From a virus, in the IMG/VR virus record IMGVR_UViG_3300013092_000002, positions 1 to 32,827 of that record: a stretch of 32,827 nt of DNA. One strand, written 5' to 3'. Shown here piece after piece: positions 1 through 8,173 of the stretch (the first letter of the stretch is position 1; each line of letters starts with the position of its first letter). Made by a program: the position numbers and the translations under genes. The notes below the pieces were generated by a model. It ran no database searches and was not told the origin of the DNA. It worked only from the letters and a program-made list of their open reading frames with translations.

Positions 1-86
1 CTATAAAGTAGTTAACCCCTTAAATGAATATACCTCTAATATAAAAAGCAAACTTTGTGACATGACCTTCCGAAAGGAGATGCAGC

Positions 87-137
87 ATGAAACACAAATA
101 CAAATGCAAGGGTAAAGACAAAAGGAAGGTCAAGTAA
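87..137 (+). CDS. 16-residue basic microprotein (candidate)
   Basis: ATG at 87 is preceded by a good ribosome site (AAAGGAGA, 73-80) and runs 16 Lys/Arg-rich codons to TAA at 135-137, which directly abuts the connector ATG at 138. The connector has no separate strong ribosome site, so this reading frame may serve mainly to couple translation into it. No family is recognised; it could be a pure leader peptide. Confidence 0.45.
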   Translation: MKHKYKCKGKDKRKVK

Positions 138-1166
138 ATGACCCTATTAGAACTCTTAACCAGTTCATTGCGATCTATTGGGGTTAAAAATCCCGGTGTC
201 ACCTTGACGGCAGAAGAGGTCAATGATGCTAAAGAAATTCTAAATCTATTACTAGATGAATTGAGCGTCGTTGTGGGGATAATCTATGCCGCTACCATAG
301 AGGGACTTACTCTAACTATAGGGGCTGCTTCCCGGACCATTGGGATAGGACAATCGCCCCCAATTGCGCCAACCGCCAATTTATCTGCTACAGCCGGTAT
401 AGTTACATCGGGCAATCATTATGTGAAGTTGACGACTGTAACTGCGATAGGGGAAACTACACTTGGAACTGCGACGGCAGTTGTTAATGCTGATGGTTCC
501 CATAAAATTGATGTCTCGGTTATTCCACCAATTGGTGGAGAAATAATTGGTTATAATGTCTATATGACTAAAGCTGGAGGTACAACTTATTACTTCGTTG
601 CTCTGGTAGCAAGTACTACTTACGCGATAAATGTTGCCGATGTTTCTTTGACAGTGGTGGCTCCGACTACAAATACTACAGGCGGAAACTTCAATACAGT
701 TAGACCGACTCAAATCCTTAATGCTTTTGTCCGGGATTCCGGGGGGACAGATCACGATGTTGCGATCATCGGACCCGGGAAGTACCAGGGGATTTCGACC
801 AAGACTACGGCAGGACGGCCATACTTCCTTCATTTTGTGGGAACTGCTCCTCTTGGCACTATTTATCTTTATCCCGTACCTGATGCCGCTGAAACCCTCT
901 ACCTTGATAGTTTGAAACCATTGACGGAGTTGACTACTTTAACAGCCACTATCGCCTTGCCACCAGGTTACATGGCCATGCTGAAATCTAATTTAGCGGT
1001 TGCCTTGGCCCCGGAATATAATCGAGAACCTTCTAAATTAGTGTTTCAAGAGGCTCACGATACCAAGAAGGCAATTATTGCCATTAATGCCGCCAGTCGG
1101 CATGAACCGGTGAATCTTAGGTACGGGCATAACCCCGGTTATCCCCGCAGTATTCTTGAAGGATAG
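138..1166 (+). CDS. P22 gp4-like head-tail connector / tail accessory factor with an inserted domain
   Basis: The N-terminus (residues 1-72) has the family pattern of a helical start followed by 'TAEEVNDAKEILNLLLDEL'. The C-terminal part (about 182-342) carries the matching second half: 'FNTVRPTQI', 'GRPYFLHF', 'GTIYLYPVPD', 'LPPGYMAMLKSNLAVALAPEY'. In P22 this protein closes the portal after packaging and starts tail assembly. Family members are usually about 160-230 residues. This one is 342 because a beta-rich segment (residues ~74-180) interrupts it between 'IGIG' and 'FNTVRP'. A close copy of that segment lies in the next large gene. It starts immediately after a microprotein stop. Family assignment is from pattern memory, not a search. 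Confidence 0.8.
   Translation: MTLLELLTSSLRSIGVKNPGVTLTAEEVNDAKEILNLLLDELSVVVGIIYAATIEGLTLTIGAASRTIGIGQSPPIAPTANLSATAGIVTSGNHYVKLTTVTAIGETTLGTATAVVNADGSHKIDVSVIPPIGGEIIGYNVYMTKAGGTTYYFVALVASTTYAINVADVSLTVVAPTTNTTGGNFNTVRPTQILNAFVRDSGGTDHDVAIIGPGKYQGISTKTTAGRPYFLHFVGTAPLGTIYLYPVPDAAETLYLDSLKPLTELTTLTATIALPPGYMAMLKSNLAVALAPEYNREPSKLVFQEAHDTKKAIIAINAASRHEPVNLRYGHNPGYPRSILEG
358..674 (+). repeat. Inserted beta-rich domain, copy 1 (within connector)
   Basis: This codes about 103 residues from 'APTANLSATAG' to 'LTVVAPTTN'. By hand alignment it is roughly 70% identical in protein to copy 2 at about 1821-2133, with shared blocks 'GNHYVKLT', 'HKIDVS', 'YMTKAGG', 'TYYFVA' and 'TTYAIN'. It looks like a fibronectin/Ig-like fold, but that is inference. 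Confidence 0.85.
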
Positions 1167-1177
1167 GAGATGAATCT

Positions 1178-1267
1178 TTGACGTTAATATTGCCATTACC
1201 TTATATATTCAAAGCATTCGCCCTTGACGGAACACCTCTATCCGGCGGGAAACTCTATACTCTTTGA
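1178..1267 (+). pseudogene. Remnant of a tailspike N-terminal (head-binding) domain
   Basis: TTG at 1178 follows AGGAGA (1165-1170) and opens 29 codons ending in TGA at 1265-1267. The product contains 'YIFKAFALDGTPLSGGKLYT', which matches the common start of podovirus spikes and fibres. The same pattern appears in this window at the start of the 13428 gene ('FKAWDTNANPLVGGKVHSY'). It stops just before the complete fibre gene, which has its own version of the domain. The best reading is a truncated duplicate; it may still be translated as a leader. Confidence 0.55.
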
Positions 1268-1280
1268 ATTAGGTGATTAA

Positions 1281-3248
1281 GTGAACATACAATTTACTTC
1301 TGGAAAATTCTATGCGACCGACAATAACGGTGCCCCAGCCGTAGGGTATAAGATTTGGGCCTACAAATCTCCCGACACTTCTACACCTGCTGTTAGTTAT
1401 TCAAACCAAGAATGTACAGTAGCTAACAATTGGCCGGTGGTTTTGGATTCTAGGGGTGAAGCATTTATCTATGTCAAGATAGCTACCGATTTTTATTTTA
1501 CTTCCCCCACTGCTGTTGACATTAGTTCTCCTATTTGGGAGTCCAGGAAGGTTGGAGCACAGCCGGTAAGTCCTATTATCGGCTCAGCTACACCAGTCAC
1601 ATTAAATAATAATTATATAGTAACTACGGTCCCGACAGTTACTGCCCTGTATAATAGTTTTCAGTTGGTAATGACCCCAGACCTAAATAACGCATCTACT
1701 TTGGTCTCTACCGTTTTTACCGGCACCGGGATTAACGATCTGACGGCTAGTGGGGCATATCTTGGTAGTACATCTGGTTCTGTTTTTACGTTCAAAATTG
1801 ATTCGGTAGTACACTCTGCTCCTGTTGCTCCGACAGCAGCATTATCCGCTACTGCTGGGCTTGTAACGGCTGGTAATCATTATGTTAAATTGACTGCTGT
1901 AACTGTAGGAGGTGAGACCATACCTGGGGCGGCTTCGGCAGTTGTTGCAGCCGATGGCACACATAAAATTGACGTCTCTGGTATCCCAGCAATAGCCGGT
2001 GATATTACTGGTTACAAGATTTATATGACTAAAGCTGGGGGGTCAACTTATTATTTCGTTGCTACAGTAATAACTACAACCTACGCCATAAACACAGTTG
2101 ATGCAAATTTAACAGTAGTCGCCCCTACTAATGGTGTTGCCGCTGATACGTTTACTTGGAAAAAAGATGGCGGGGCTTGGCATCCTGGTATTGCAATTAC
2201 TGGTGTGGCACAGGCAATAATGGAAGGGTTGGTAGTTATCTCCGCAGTGATTACTGGTCATACCTTTGGAGATATTTGGGCTGTTACGGTTAAGACCCCT
2301 GCTAGAGTTAATCTTGATACTCTTGGTAATCTTTTAGTGTATAAAAATAAAGGTGGAAGTGTTGTAGCCCTTGATGGGAATGATATGTTGGCTGGGTATC
2401 CAGCTCAACTAATTTTGAATGAAGCATTAAACGCCTGGTTATTAACTAATCCTGCAACCCCTATATTCAGTGTCCCAACTATTACAGCTAATCGATACAG
2501 AAAGAATATAACTACTACCTACGCTATGGTGGCGGGGGACGAGGGGTATGAGCTAAGTTGTGTTGGAACATTTACAGTAACCCTGCTAACTCCACCCCAG
2601 TTTTCAGGCAGGTTTTTTTACATCAAAAATGCCGGCACTGGTTTAATCACTTTAGATGCTGGTATATATAATATTTATGGAAATGGGACAAGTACATTTA
2701 CAATAGGCCCAGGCGGTTGTTTCCAACTTCAAAGTAACGGAGTTGATTGGCATATATTAACTTCGTTAGGTTTTCCGATGTTGATAAGTCAACAAGATGT
2801 GTCTGCGGCTACAAGTGCTACATTTACTGCCTTAATACCAGGGGTAAAATATAGATTAATTTACGAATTAACACAAAACACTAGCACTGGGAAAATAGGT
2901 ATAAGGTTTAATGGCGATGCTGGTGCCAATTACCAGTCAATAATAGATGGTGTTAACACCATTGGAACTACCTTTATGAATGCTTCTACAACTCTTATTC
3001 ATACTGCCTATGAGGTTGGTGTTACTTATATTGCAACTGCTACAATAGATTTCACTACTCATTATGGAAACAATAAAATGGTGAAGGTAGCAGGTTCTTC
3101 GGGATACACAGGTATAGGAGCTACATTTTATTTTACAAGGGCAACTATTAGTAGTAGATATACTGGCGCATCTGATTTAACAAGTGTTGCAGTGATTGTA
3201 GATGTAGGTACTTTTACTGGAAGAGTTTGGTTGTATCAGGTTGGATAG
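1281..3248 (+). CDS. Tail fibre / spike-like virion protein, 655 aa
   Basis: The GTG start at 1281 has AGGTGA (1271-1276) upstream. Residues ~1-95 form a head-binding type N-terminal domain ('GKFYATDNNGAPAVGYKIW', 'WPVVLDSRGEAFIYV'). Residues ~140-350 contain a domain seen in many phage fibres ('FTFKID ... DTFTWKKDGGAW ... TGHTFGDIWAV'), split by the nested beta-rich copy 2. Residues ~405-500 resemble a fibre shaft repeat ('GRFFYIKNAGTGLITLDAG', 'QLQSNGVDWHIL'). The last ~150 residues look like a globular beta-sandwich tip. No catalytic motif was seen. Role as an adsorption protein is inferred from the domains and from its place between connector and plug genes. Confidence 0.75.
   Translation: MNIQFTSGKFYATDNNGAPAVGYKIWAYKSPDTSTPAVSYSNQECTVANNWPVVLDSRGEAFIYVKIATDFYFTSPTAVDISSPIWESRKVGAQPVSPIIGSATPVTLNNNYIVTTVPTVTALYNSFQLVMTPDLNNASTLVSTVFTGTGINDLTASGAYLGSTSGSVFTFKIDSVVHSAPVAPTAALSATAGLVTAGNHYVKLTAVTVGGETIPGAASAVVAADGTHKIDVSGIPAIAGDITGYKIYMTKAGGSTYYFVATVITTTYAINTVDANLTVVAPTNGVAADTFTWKKDGGAWHPGIAITGVAQAIMEGLVVISAVITGHTFGDIWAVTVKTPARVNLDTLGNLLVYKNKGGSVVALDGNDMLAGYPAQLILNEALNAWLLTNPATPIFSVPTITANRYRKNITTTYAMVAGDEGYELSCVGTFTVTLLTPPQFSGRFFYIKNAGTGLITLDAGIYNIYGNGTSTFTIGPGGCFQLQSNGVDWHILTSLGFPMLISQQDVSAATSATFTALIPGVKYRLIYELTQNTSTGKIGIRFNGDAGANYQSIIDGVNTIGTTFMNASTTLIHTAYEVGVTYIATATIDFTTHYGNNKMVKVAGSSGYTGIGATFYFTRATISSRYTGASDLTSVAVIVDVGTFTGRVWLYQVG
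1821..2133 (+). repeat. Inserted beta-rich domain, copy 2 (within tail fibre)
   Basis: This codes from 'APTAALSATAG' to 'LTVVAPTNG'. It splits a host domain between 'FTFKIDSVVHS' and 'DTFTWKKDGG', just as copy 1 splits the connector. Nucleotide similarity to copy 1 is clear but not recent; many third positions differ. Confidence 0.85.
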
Positions 3249-3253
3249 AATAA

Positions 3254-3958
3254 ATGGCTAAATTGTCAATATTGATTGATAACCCTAAAAGAAAGGTGGG
3301 TAGACCACCAGGGTTTCATTTAACAGATCAAGAGAAAGCAAGATTATCTGAATTTTGGACAGGGAAGAAGCGACCATACAATAGTGAAAGAATGAAGGGA
3401 CATACGTTTAATAATGGTAGGGAACATAGCGAAGCAACTAAGGAGAAACACAGATTGCAAATGCTCGGCAACACGTATAGGAAAGGAACAAAGTTAACTG
3501 ATGAAGATAAATTAAAAATATCGCAAGCCCTAAAGGGTAGGATAATATCAAAAGAAACAATTATAAAAAGAAGAGAGACTGTAAAGAAAAATGGCCATCA
3601 TCAAGCTGGCAGGCCATTGAAAGAAGAAACGAAAATAAAATTATCAATATCTTTGTCTGGACAGAATAATCCTAATTGGCGTGGTGGAATATCAACAGAA
3701 CCATATTGTATAGAATGGAATTGTATCAAAGAATATGTCAAGGAAAGAGATAACAATGTATGTATGAACCCTTTTTGCCACAAAACACATTTTAAGATAT
3801 ATGTGCATCATATTAATTATACAAAAAATCAATGTGGACCAGATAATCTTATATCATTATGTAATTCATGTAATACAAGGGCTAATTTTAAGAGGGACCG
3901 TTGGCAGCATCTTTATCAATTTATAATGAATAATTTTTATGGATATTCATATGTCTAA
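3254..3958 (+). CDS. Free-standing HNH homing endonuclease with NUMOD repeats
   Basis: The N-terminal ~140 residues carry repeated NUMOD3-type DNA-binding motifs ('ERMKGHTFNNGREHSEATKE', 'GTKLTDEDKLKISQALKGR', 'KLSISLSGQNNPNWRGG'). These lead into a C-terminal HNH nuclease with paired cysteines: 'CMNPFC', 'YVHHIN', 'NLISLCNSC'. Such genes cut cognate alleles and spread by repair. The gene is much more A/T-rich than its neighbours and sits in a tight structural operon, as expected for an intruder. Its 3' end runs over the start of the gp10-like gene. The motifs look complete, so activity is plausible. Confidence 0.9.
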   Translation: MAKLSILIDNPKRKVGRPPGFHLTDQEKARLSEFWTGKKRPYNSERMKGHTFNNGREHSEATKEKHRLQMLGNTYRKGTKLTDEDKLKISQALKGRIISKETIIKRRETVKKNGHHQAGRPLKEETKIKLSISLSGQNNPNWRGGISTEPYCIEWNCIKEYVKERDNNVCMNPFCHKTHFKIYVHHINYTKNQCGPDNLISLCNSCNTRANFKRDRWQHLYQFIMNNFYGYSYV

Positions 3959-5348
3959 GTGGCCACTGGTAACAGACGGCATACATGGAGACGTGCCAAT
4001 CAACTTCTACCCGGCGGCGGATAGTGAAAAGGAGGTTATTCTATTCCCTTCACCTGGATTAAACAAACATTGCACATTGACTGATTGCACCCAATTGCGC
4101 GGGTTACATGCTTGGAACGGTTCTATTTATGCTGTGGCGCAACGTGGGGCAACTACCGTTCTATGGCGGATAGATGAGTCTGGGGGATTCTCAGAGTTAG
4201 GAACGATTACTACAAGTGCCAGTGGGCCGGTTTGGATGAGGAATAATCCGACTCAACTTGGCATCTGCGATGGGGTTAGCCTATATTACTATACTCCTAC
4301 GACCGGATTGTTCCTTCAAAACACTGATCTTGATTTTTCTGGGGCCTCGTCTATGGACTATCAAGATGGTTATGGGATATTCACTAAACCTAATTCGCGC
4401 CAATGGGGGTTTACTGCCCTCAATAATTTTAGTTCTGTAGATGCTGGGGATTTTTATTCTAAGGAAGGTCGACCTGACAACATTATCAGTATCCTAAGCG
4501 ATCACCGGGAGCCTTGGCTGTTAGGAAGCGAATCTTGTGAAGTCTGGCACAACGCTGGTGGAGACAACACGAGCCCTGATACGCCCACATTTGCCCGGTG
4601 CTCAGGGGGATTACTCGAAATGGGTTGTGGGGCAGTCAAGAGTCCGGCCAATTTTGATAATACTCTGGTTTGGTTGTCGGAAAAAGGACAACTGTTAAGG
4701 GCGCAAGGATACAATGCCAGTATTATCAGTACAGATAAATTCGGGCGAGAAATATCTGATTACAATCTGTTTTCTGATGCTATTGCATTTGCCTACACAG
4801 ACTTAGAACATGAATTTTATCAGATAACATTTCCCTCGGCAGACAAGACTTGGGTATATGATGCTAAGACCAAGTTATTTCATAAGAAACAAAGTTGGAA
4901 AAGCGGCGGCGGGTTCGGACGACATCGGGCTAACTGCCATGCCTTTCTGAATAACGTTCATTATGTTGGCGACTATGCCAATGGCAAGGTCTATACCATG
5001 GGTGTTGACCATTTGAATGATGATGGCGAAGAAATACAGAGGATTTTGCACTCAGCTAATTTTCATGGTGGACTTAAACCCATAGTATTTCCGAGTATTC
5101 AGATTGAATTTACACCAGGAGTAGGATTAGTAAGCGGTCTTGACCCCCAGGCTATGCTCCAATACTCATCTGATGGGGGCCAAACATGGTCAAATGAACT
5201 ATGGAGATCGGTTGGCCTCATTGGAAATTATAAGGCAAGGGCTGTATGGAATCGGATGGGGCAGGACTTCCAAAGGATGTACCGCTTAACGGTTACTGAT
5301 CCGGTTGTCTGGCAGGTTTTGGCTGTTCATGGCTGGGGGTTAAAATAA
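3951..5348 (+). CDS. P22 gp10-like packaged-DNA stabilisation / tail protein
   Basis: 465 residues from ATG 3951; an alternative in-frame ATG is at 3939. The protein has a beta-propeller-like series of short repeats. Family landmarks include 'EGRPDNIISILSDHREPWLLG', 'SCEVWHNAG', 'TLVWLSEKGQL' and 'HEFYQITFPSADKTWVYD', then a C-terminal region ending 'RMYRLTVTDPVVWQV'. The P22 homologue joins the gp4 ring below the portal and keeps DNA in. No good ribosome site precedes either start. The upstream endonuclease overlaps the start by 8 bases, so translation may depend on coupling. The family call rests on overall pattern. Confidence 0.75.
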   Translation: MSKWPLVTDGIHGDVPINFYPAADSEKEVILFPSPGLNKHCTLTDCTQLRGLHAWNGSIYAVAQRGATTVLWRIDESGGFSELGTITTSASGPVWMRNNPTQLGICDGVSLYYYTPTTGLFLQNTDLDFSGASSMDYQDGYGIFTKPNSRQWGFTALNNFSSVDAGDFYSKEGRPDNIISILSDHREPWLLGSESCEVWHNAGGDNTSPDTPTFARCSGGLLEMGCGAVKSPANFDNTLVWLSEKGQLLRAQGYNASIISTDKFGREISDYNLFSDAIAFAYTDLEHEFYQITFPSADKTWVYDAKTKLFHKKQSWKSGGGFGRHRANCHAFLNNVHYVGDYANGKVYTMGVDHLNDDGEEIQRILHSANFHGGLKPIVFPSIQIEFTPGVGLVSGLDPQAMLQYSSDGGQTWSNELWRSVGLIGNYKARAVWNRMGQDFQRMYRLTVTDPVVWQVLAVHGWGLK

Positions 5349-5590
5349 TGGCAGGGCAATTTCCACAACTCCCAGAGAGGATTAGGGAAACACTTGATAC
5401 ATATCTGCCCGGGTTTTATCCTTGGATTGTTGATATAACGCGGTTTATCCAGAAAGGGTTTACCACGGCGGGGGATGCTACGTTTTCGACTGTCGGCAAA
5501 GGCCCCATAACCATTACCCCAGATGGCACTAAGAAATATCGGTTAGGGGTGGATAATGCCGGAACTCCGATTGCAACTTTAGTGCCATAG
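5348..5590 (+). CDS. Small virion-operon protein, 80 aa
   Basis: The ATG overlaps the last base of the preceding stop (TAATG), so the gene is translationally coupled. The C-terminal half ('GPITITPDGTKKYRLGVDN') resembles a short beta motif seen in phage tail and fibre proteins. No catalytic residues or membrane segment are visible. A minor tail component is a reasonable guess from position only. Confidence 0.6.
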   Translation: MAGQFPQLPERIRETLDTYLPGFYPWIVDITRFIQKGFTTAGDATFSTVGKGPITITPDGTKKYRLGVDNAGTPIATLVP

Positions 5591-5601
5591 GAGAAGGAAA
5601 C

Positions 5602-5769
5602 ATGCCCGTAAAAATCATTAAAACTGGTAAAGGAAACTTTAGAGTAGCGACACCTGGTGGGGTTAAAGCGAAGTCAACCACTAAAGCCAAGGCTAAAGCC
5701 CAAGAACGATTATTGAACGCGCTTGAACATAATCCTAATTTTACGCCCAGGAAAAAGAAAAAGAAATGA
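5602..5769 (+). CDS. Basic 55-aa protein
   Basis: ATG 5602 has GGAGAAGGAA (5590-5599) upstream. The protein is rich in Lys and Ala ('GGVKAKSTTKAKAKAQERLL') and ends in a run of five lysines. Its TGA overlaps the next ATG (ATGA, 5766-5769). The N-terminal half ('VKIIKTGKGNFRVATPGGV') could be a small beta unit. It may bind nucleic acid, but there is no direct evidence. Confidence 0.6.
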   Translation: MPVKIIKTGKGNFRVATPGGVKAKSTTKAKAKAQERLLNALEHNPNFTPRKKKKK

Positions 5770-6236
5770 CCCAACCAATGAGCGAAAAGACATTCCAGAA
5801 GTTAGCGATGTTTCTTAAAAATGACCTTAATGCCATAAAGTTGTGCATAGATTTAATGTTCCTGGGCCATTTCTGGGATGACTTGATTGATAAAGATGTG
5901 CAGCGCAGCGATGAGGATATAAATCAGGCTTTTATGTTGTCTTTGGGTGAGATTCCCATGAATCCGTTTTATCAGGCTTTTCAGATTCAATTAGCACCAA
6001 TGATGATGAGTGCAAGTCTGCTTTGGCTTAATTCAACTGATTTAGAACGTGGGAATAATGACGAAAAACTTACGGCGTTTTGTATTAGGAACGCTTTACT
6101 TAATTTGATTCATTTCTGCATGTTCTTAGTTGGTGGAGTTGCATGGACAAGAGAACATGGGCCGGAGTTTTGGCGGACTTTTATGCTTACAGAAAATCTT
6201 TATCAGAAGTTTTTGGCGGAGGCGCAAGATGCCTGA
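5766..6236 (+). CDS. Unknown helical protein, 156 aa
   Basis: Start ATG 5766 overlaps the previous stop by four bases; ATG 5778 is an alternative. The protein is predicted mostly helical from composition, with hydrophobic stretches ('AFQIQLAPMMMSASLLWL', 'NALLNLIHFCMFLVGGVAW'). It contains a DDLID (DDxxD-type) motif near residue 38. It lies between the plug gene and the ejection module, and its end overlaps the next start. I do not recognise the family; a membrane-associated virion or assembly factor is possible. Confidence 0.65.
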   Translation: MTQPMSEKTFQKLAMFLKNDLNAIKLCIDLMFLGHFWDDLIDKDVQRSDEDINQAFMLSLGEIPMNPFYQAFQIQLAPMMMSASLLWLNSTDLERGNNDEKLTAFCIRNALLNLIHFCMFLVGGVAWTREHGPEFWRTFMLTENLYQKFLAEAQDA

Positions 6237-7008
6237 CGTAACTGGTGGTGCAATCTCTGGAATTGGTAGTGTTATTGGTGGTGGAGCCAGTCTAATTGGC
6301 AGTTTATTTGGCGGCAGTGGCGGCGACAGCAACGATACCGCCCTCCGAGCCGCCCAGATGCAGGTTGACTCGGCTAACCGTTCTGCTGATTTGCAGATGC
6401 AGATGTATCGCGAGGCGGTGAGCCGTAGTGCTCCTTGGGTTAGGGCCGGAACCTCAGCCGTCAATGAATATGCCGGGTTGCTAAATCTGCCTGGATATGA
6501 CGCTATTGACCGGACAGATTACTTGCGGAGCACCCCAGGGTATCAGTTTCAACTTGGCCAGGGGGTTGAGGCCAGGGACAGGTCGGCAGCCTCAAAAGGG
6601 ATGCTTCTCTCTGGGCCACAACTAAAAGCTGTGACTAAATACGGCCAGGGGTTAGCGGATACTACTTACAACTCTCTTATGGACAGGATTTATGGTCTTT
6701 CTGGGCAGGGGCAGGATGCCGCGGCACTTACCGGGAAGCTAGGGATAGCCACAGGGCAGACTATGGGGAACGCCTACATGCTTGGTGGGCAGGCCCAGGG
6801 TCAAGGGCTTTACAATGCCTACAATGCCAGGGAAAGTGCCTACGGGACCCAGCAGAAGAACCTCATGGGCGGGATAGGGTCGCTGACACGTGGAGCGGAA
6901 AAGTTGGCACCGTTGGTATCGGACTGGTGGAGCGGGGGAGGGTATGACAAAAATCTATTCACGCCGGCAGAAGCAGATTATTACCAAATGACAAATCAGT
7001 ATCAATAA
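6229..7008 (+). CDS. DNA ejection (DNA transfer) protein, P22 gp7 / internal virion type
   Basis: The frame is open further upstream to 6130, but ATG 6229, after GGCGGAGGCGC and inside the end of the previous gene, is the likely start (259 aa). A Gly-rich N-terminus ('GGAISGIGSVIGGGASLIG') resembles the membrane-active start of ejection proteins. The core has family-typical 'PWVRAG', 'PGYQFQLGQG', 'ARDRSAASKGML' and 'TYNSLMDRI'. These proteins leave the virion ahead of the DNA and help build a channel across the envelope. The next two genes complete the module. Confidence 0.7.
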   Translation: MPDVTGGAISGIGSVIGGGASLIGSLFGGSGGDSNDTALRAAQMQVDSANRSADLQMQMYREAVSRSAPWVRAGTSAVNEYAGLLNLPGYDAIDRTDYLRSTPGYQFQLGQGVEARDRSAASKGMLLSGPQLKAVTKYGQGLADTTYNSLMDRIYGLSGQGQDAAALTGKLGIATGQTMGNAYMLGGQAQGQGLYNAYNARESAYGTQQKNLMGGIGSLTRGAEKLAPLVSDWWSGGGYDKNLFTPAEADYYQMTNQYQ

Positions 7009-7036
7009 GCACAATGAAGTATCAAGGGGAAAGATT

Positions 7037-8173
7037 ATGGCAGACTTTCGGCTCCCTGAACTAAAACCGGCGGATGTGGATTATGTCAATGCTTTCGCCA
7101 AGGGGTATGCGGCTCCTGATGTTATGCAGGCTCCGGGGTTAGCCAATACTCTTACCCAAGCGAAGATAACTGAGGAACAGAATAAACTCGCGGCTGGGGC
7201 GGAGTATGCGAAGACCAAAGACCCTAATGCACTTGCTGGGGGTTTCCCGGTAGAAACAGCTAAATTCAATTTGTTACAGCAAGAACAAGCGGGAAAATCT
7301 TTAAAAGCGGCAGGGGAAGCCGGATTTTTGTTGAAAGATGCGTTAAAAGACCCGGCCACATACCGAGGAGCTAGGGACTATTTGATGACAATATCAAAAC
7401 ATGTCGGTCTGTATTTACCAGAAACCTTTGATCCAGTAAAAACCCCCTTAATGATTGATAGTTTGGCAGGCCAATATATAAAAGCCAAGAAACTTGAGGG
7501 AACTAGGACAAGTGGTATGACTATGGCCGAGTTTGCGAGAGATTATCCCACGGAATACAACGCAGCGATGAAGGCGAGGCAGGGGCCTCAAAACCAACAC
7601 GCGGTAATTCCCTTTGGTGGGGGCGATGCTACTCTTTTGCCACCTGGGGTTGTGCCTCACTTACAACCAAATCCTCAAATCACTGTGCCGATAAGTCCGA
7701 CAGGACAACCCGGACCCCCCCTACCTCCAGGGCAAAGAGGGGTGATATTGCCGCAACCTCAAACTGATCCTACTAAGGGAGAACGGGCAGAAGAGGCTCA
7801 AACTTTCAAAATTGAACAAGATACTGCCGAAAAGGTGAAAACCTTTAGTGATCCTAAGAGCACCCCTGAATCCAAGGCACAAGCAGAAGCGGTATTGAGA
7901 TCGCGGGGGTGGACTGATGGGACAATCAATGCTCCTGGAGCGATATTTGGGACATTATGGCCCGGCGAAAAACAAACTTTAGTCCCTCCACCCCCCGTTG
8001 CAAGGCCGACTAGGGCGCAACCGGCGGCGGTGCAACAGGTGGGGCCGGGTCGAAAACCGAGTCAGCAAGACTTGGGAGATTACCAGCGGGCCTTACAAAT
8101 GAATCAAGGCAATCCCGAGAGAATACAGGCTATCAAACAAAAAGCTGTGTCGGCCTGGGGGTATGCACCATAA
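7037..8173 (+). CDS. Putative internal virion / ejection protein, 378 aa
   Basis: ATG 7037 has AAGGGGAAAG upstream. The first ~180 residues are helical and Ala/Lys-rich ('AKITEEQNKLAAGAEYAK'). The second half is a Pro/Gln/Gly-rich linker ('GQPGPPLPPGQRGVILPQPQ'), which suits a flexible ejected protein. It sits between the gp7-like gene and the large internal virion protein, and its TAA overlaps the next ATG by one base. No enzyme motif is visible. Function is inferred from position and composition. Confidence 0.55.
   Translation: MADFRLPELKPADVDYVNAFAKGYAAPDVMQAPGLANTLTQAKITEEQNKLAAGAEYAKTKDPNALAGGFPVETAKFNLLQQEQAGKSLKAAGEAGFLLKDALKDPATYRGARDYLMTISKHVGLYLPETFDPVKTPLMIDSLAGQYIKAKKLEGTRTSGMTMAEFARDYPTEYNAAMKARQGPQNQHAVIPFGGGDATLLPPGVVPHLQPNPQITVPISPTGQPGPPLPPGQRGVILPQPQTDPTKGERAEEAQTFKIEQDTAEKVKTFSDPKSTPESKAQAEAVLRSRGWTDGTINAPGAIFGTLWPGEKQTLVPPPPVARPTRAQPAAVQQVGPGRKPSQQDLGDYQRALQMNQGNPERIQAIKQKAVSAWGYAP

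Noticed and set aside
6130-6228. N-terminal extension of the ejection protein
   Set aside because: It lies wholly inside the previous gene; ATG 6229 has its own ribosome site and the Gly-rich family-type start.
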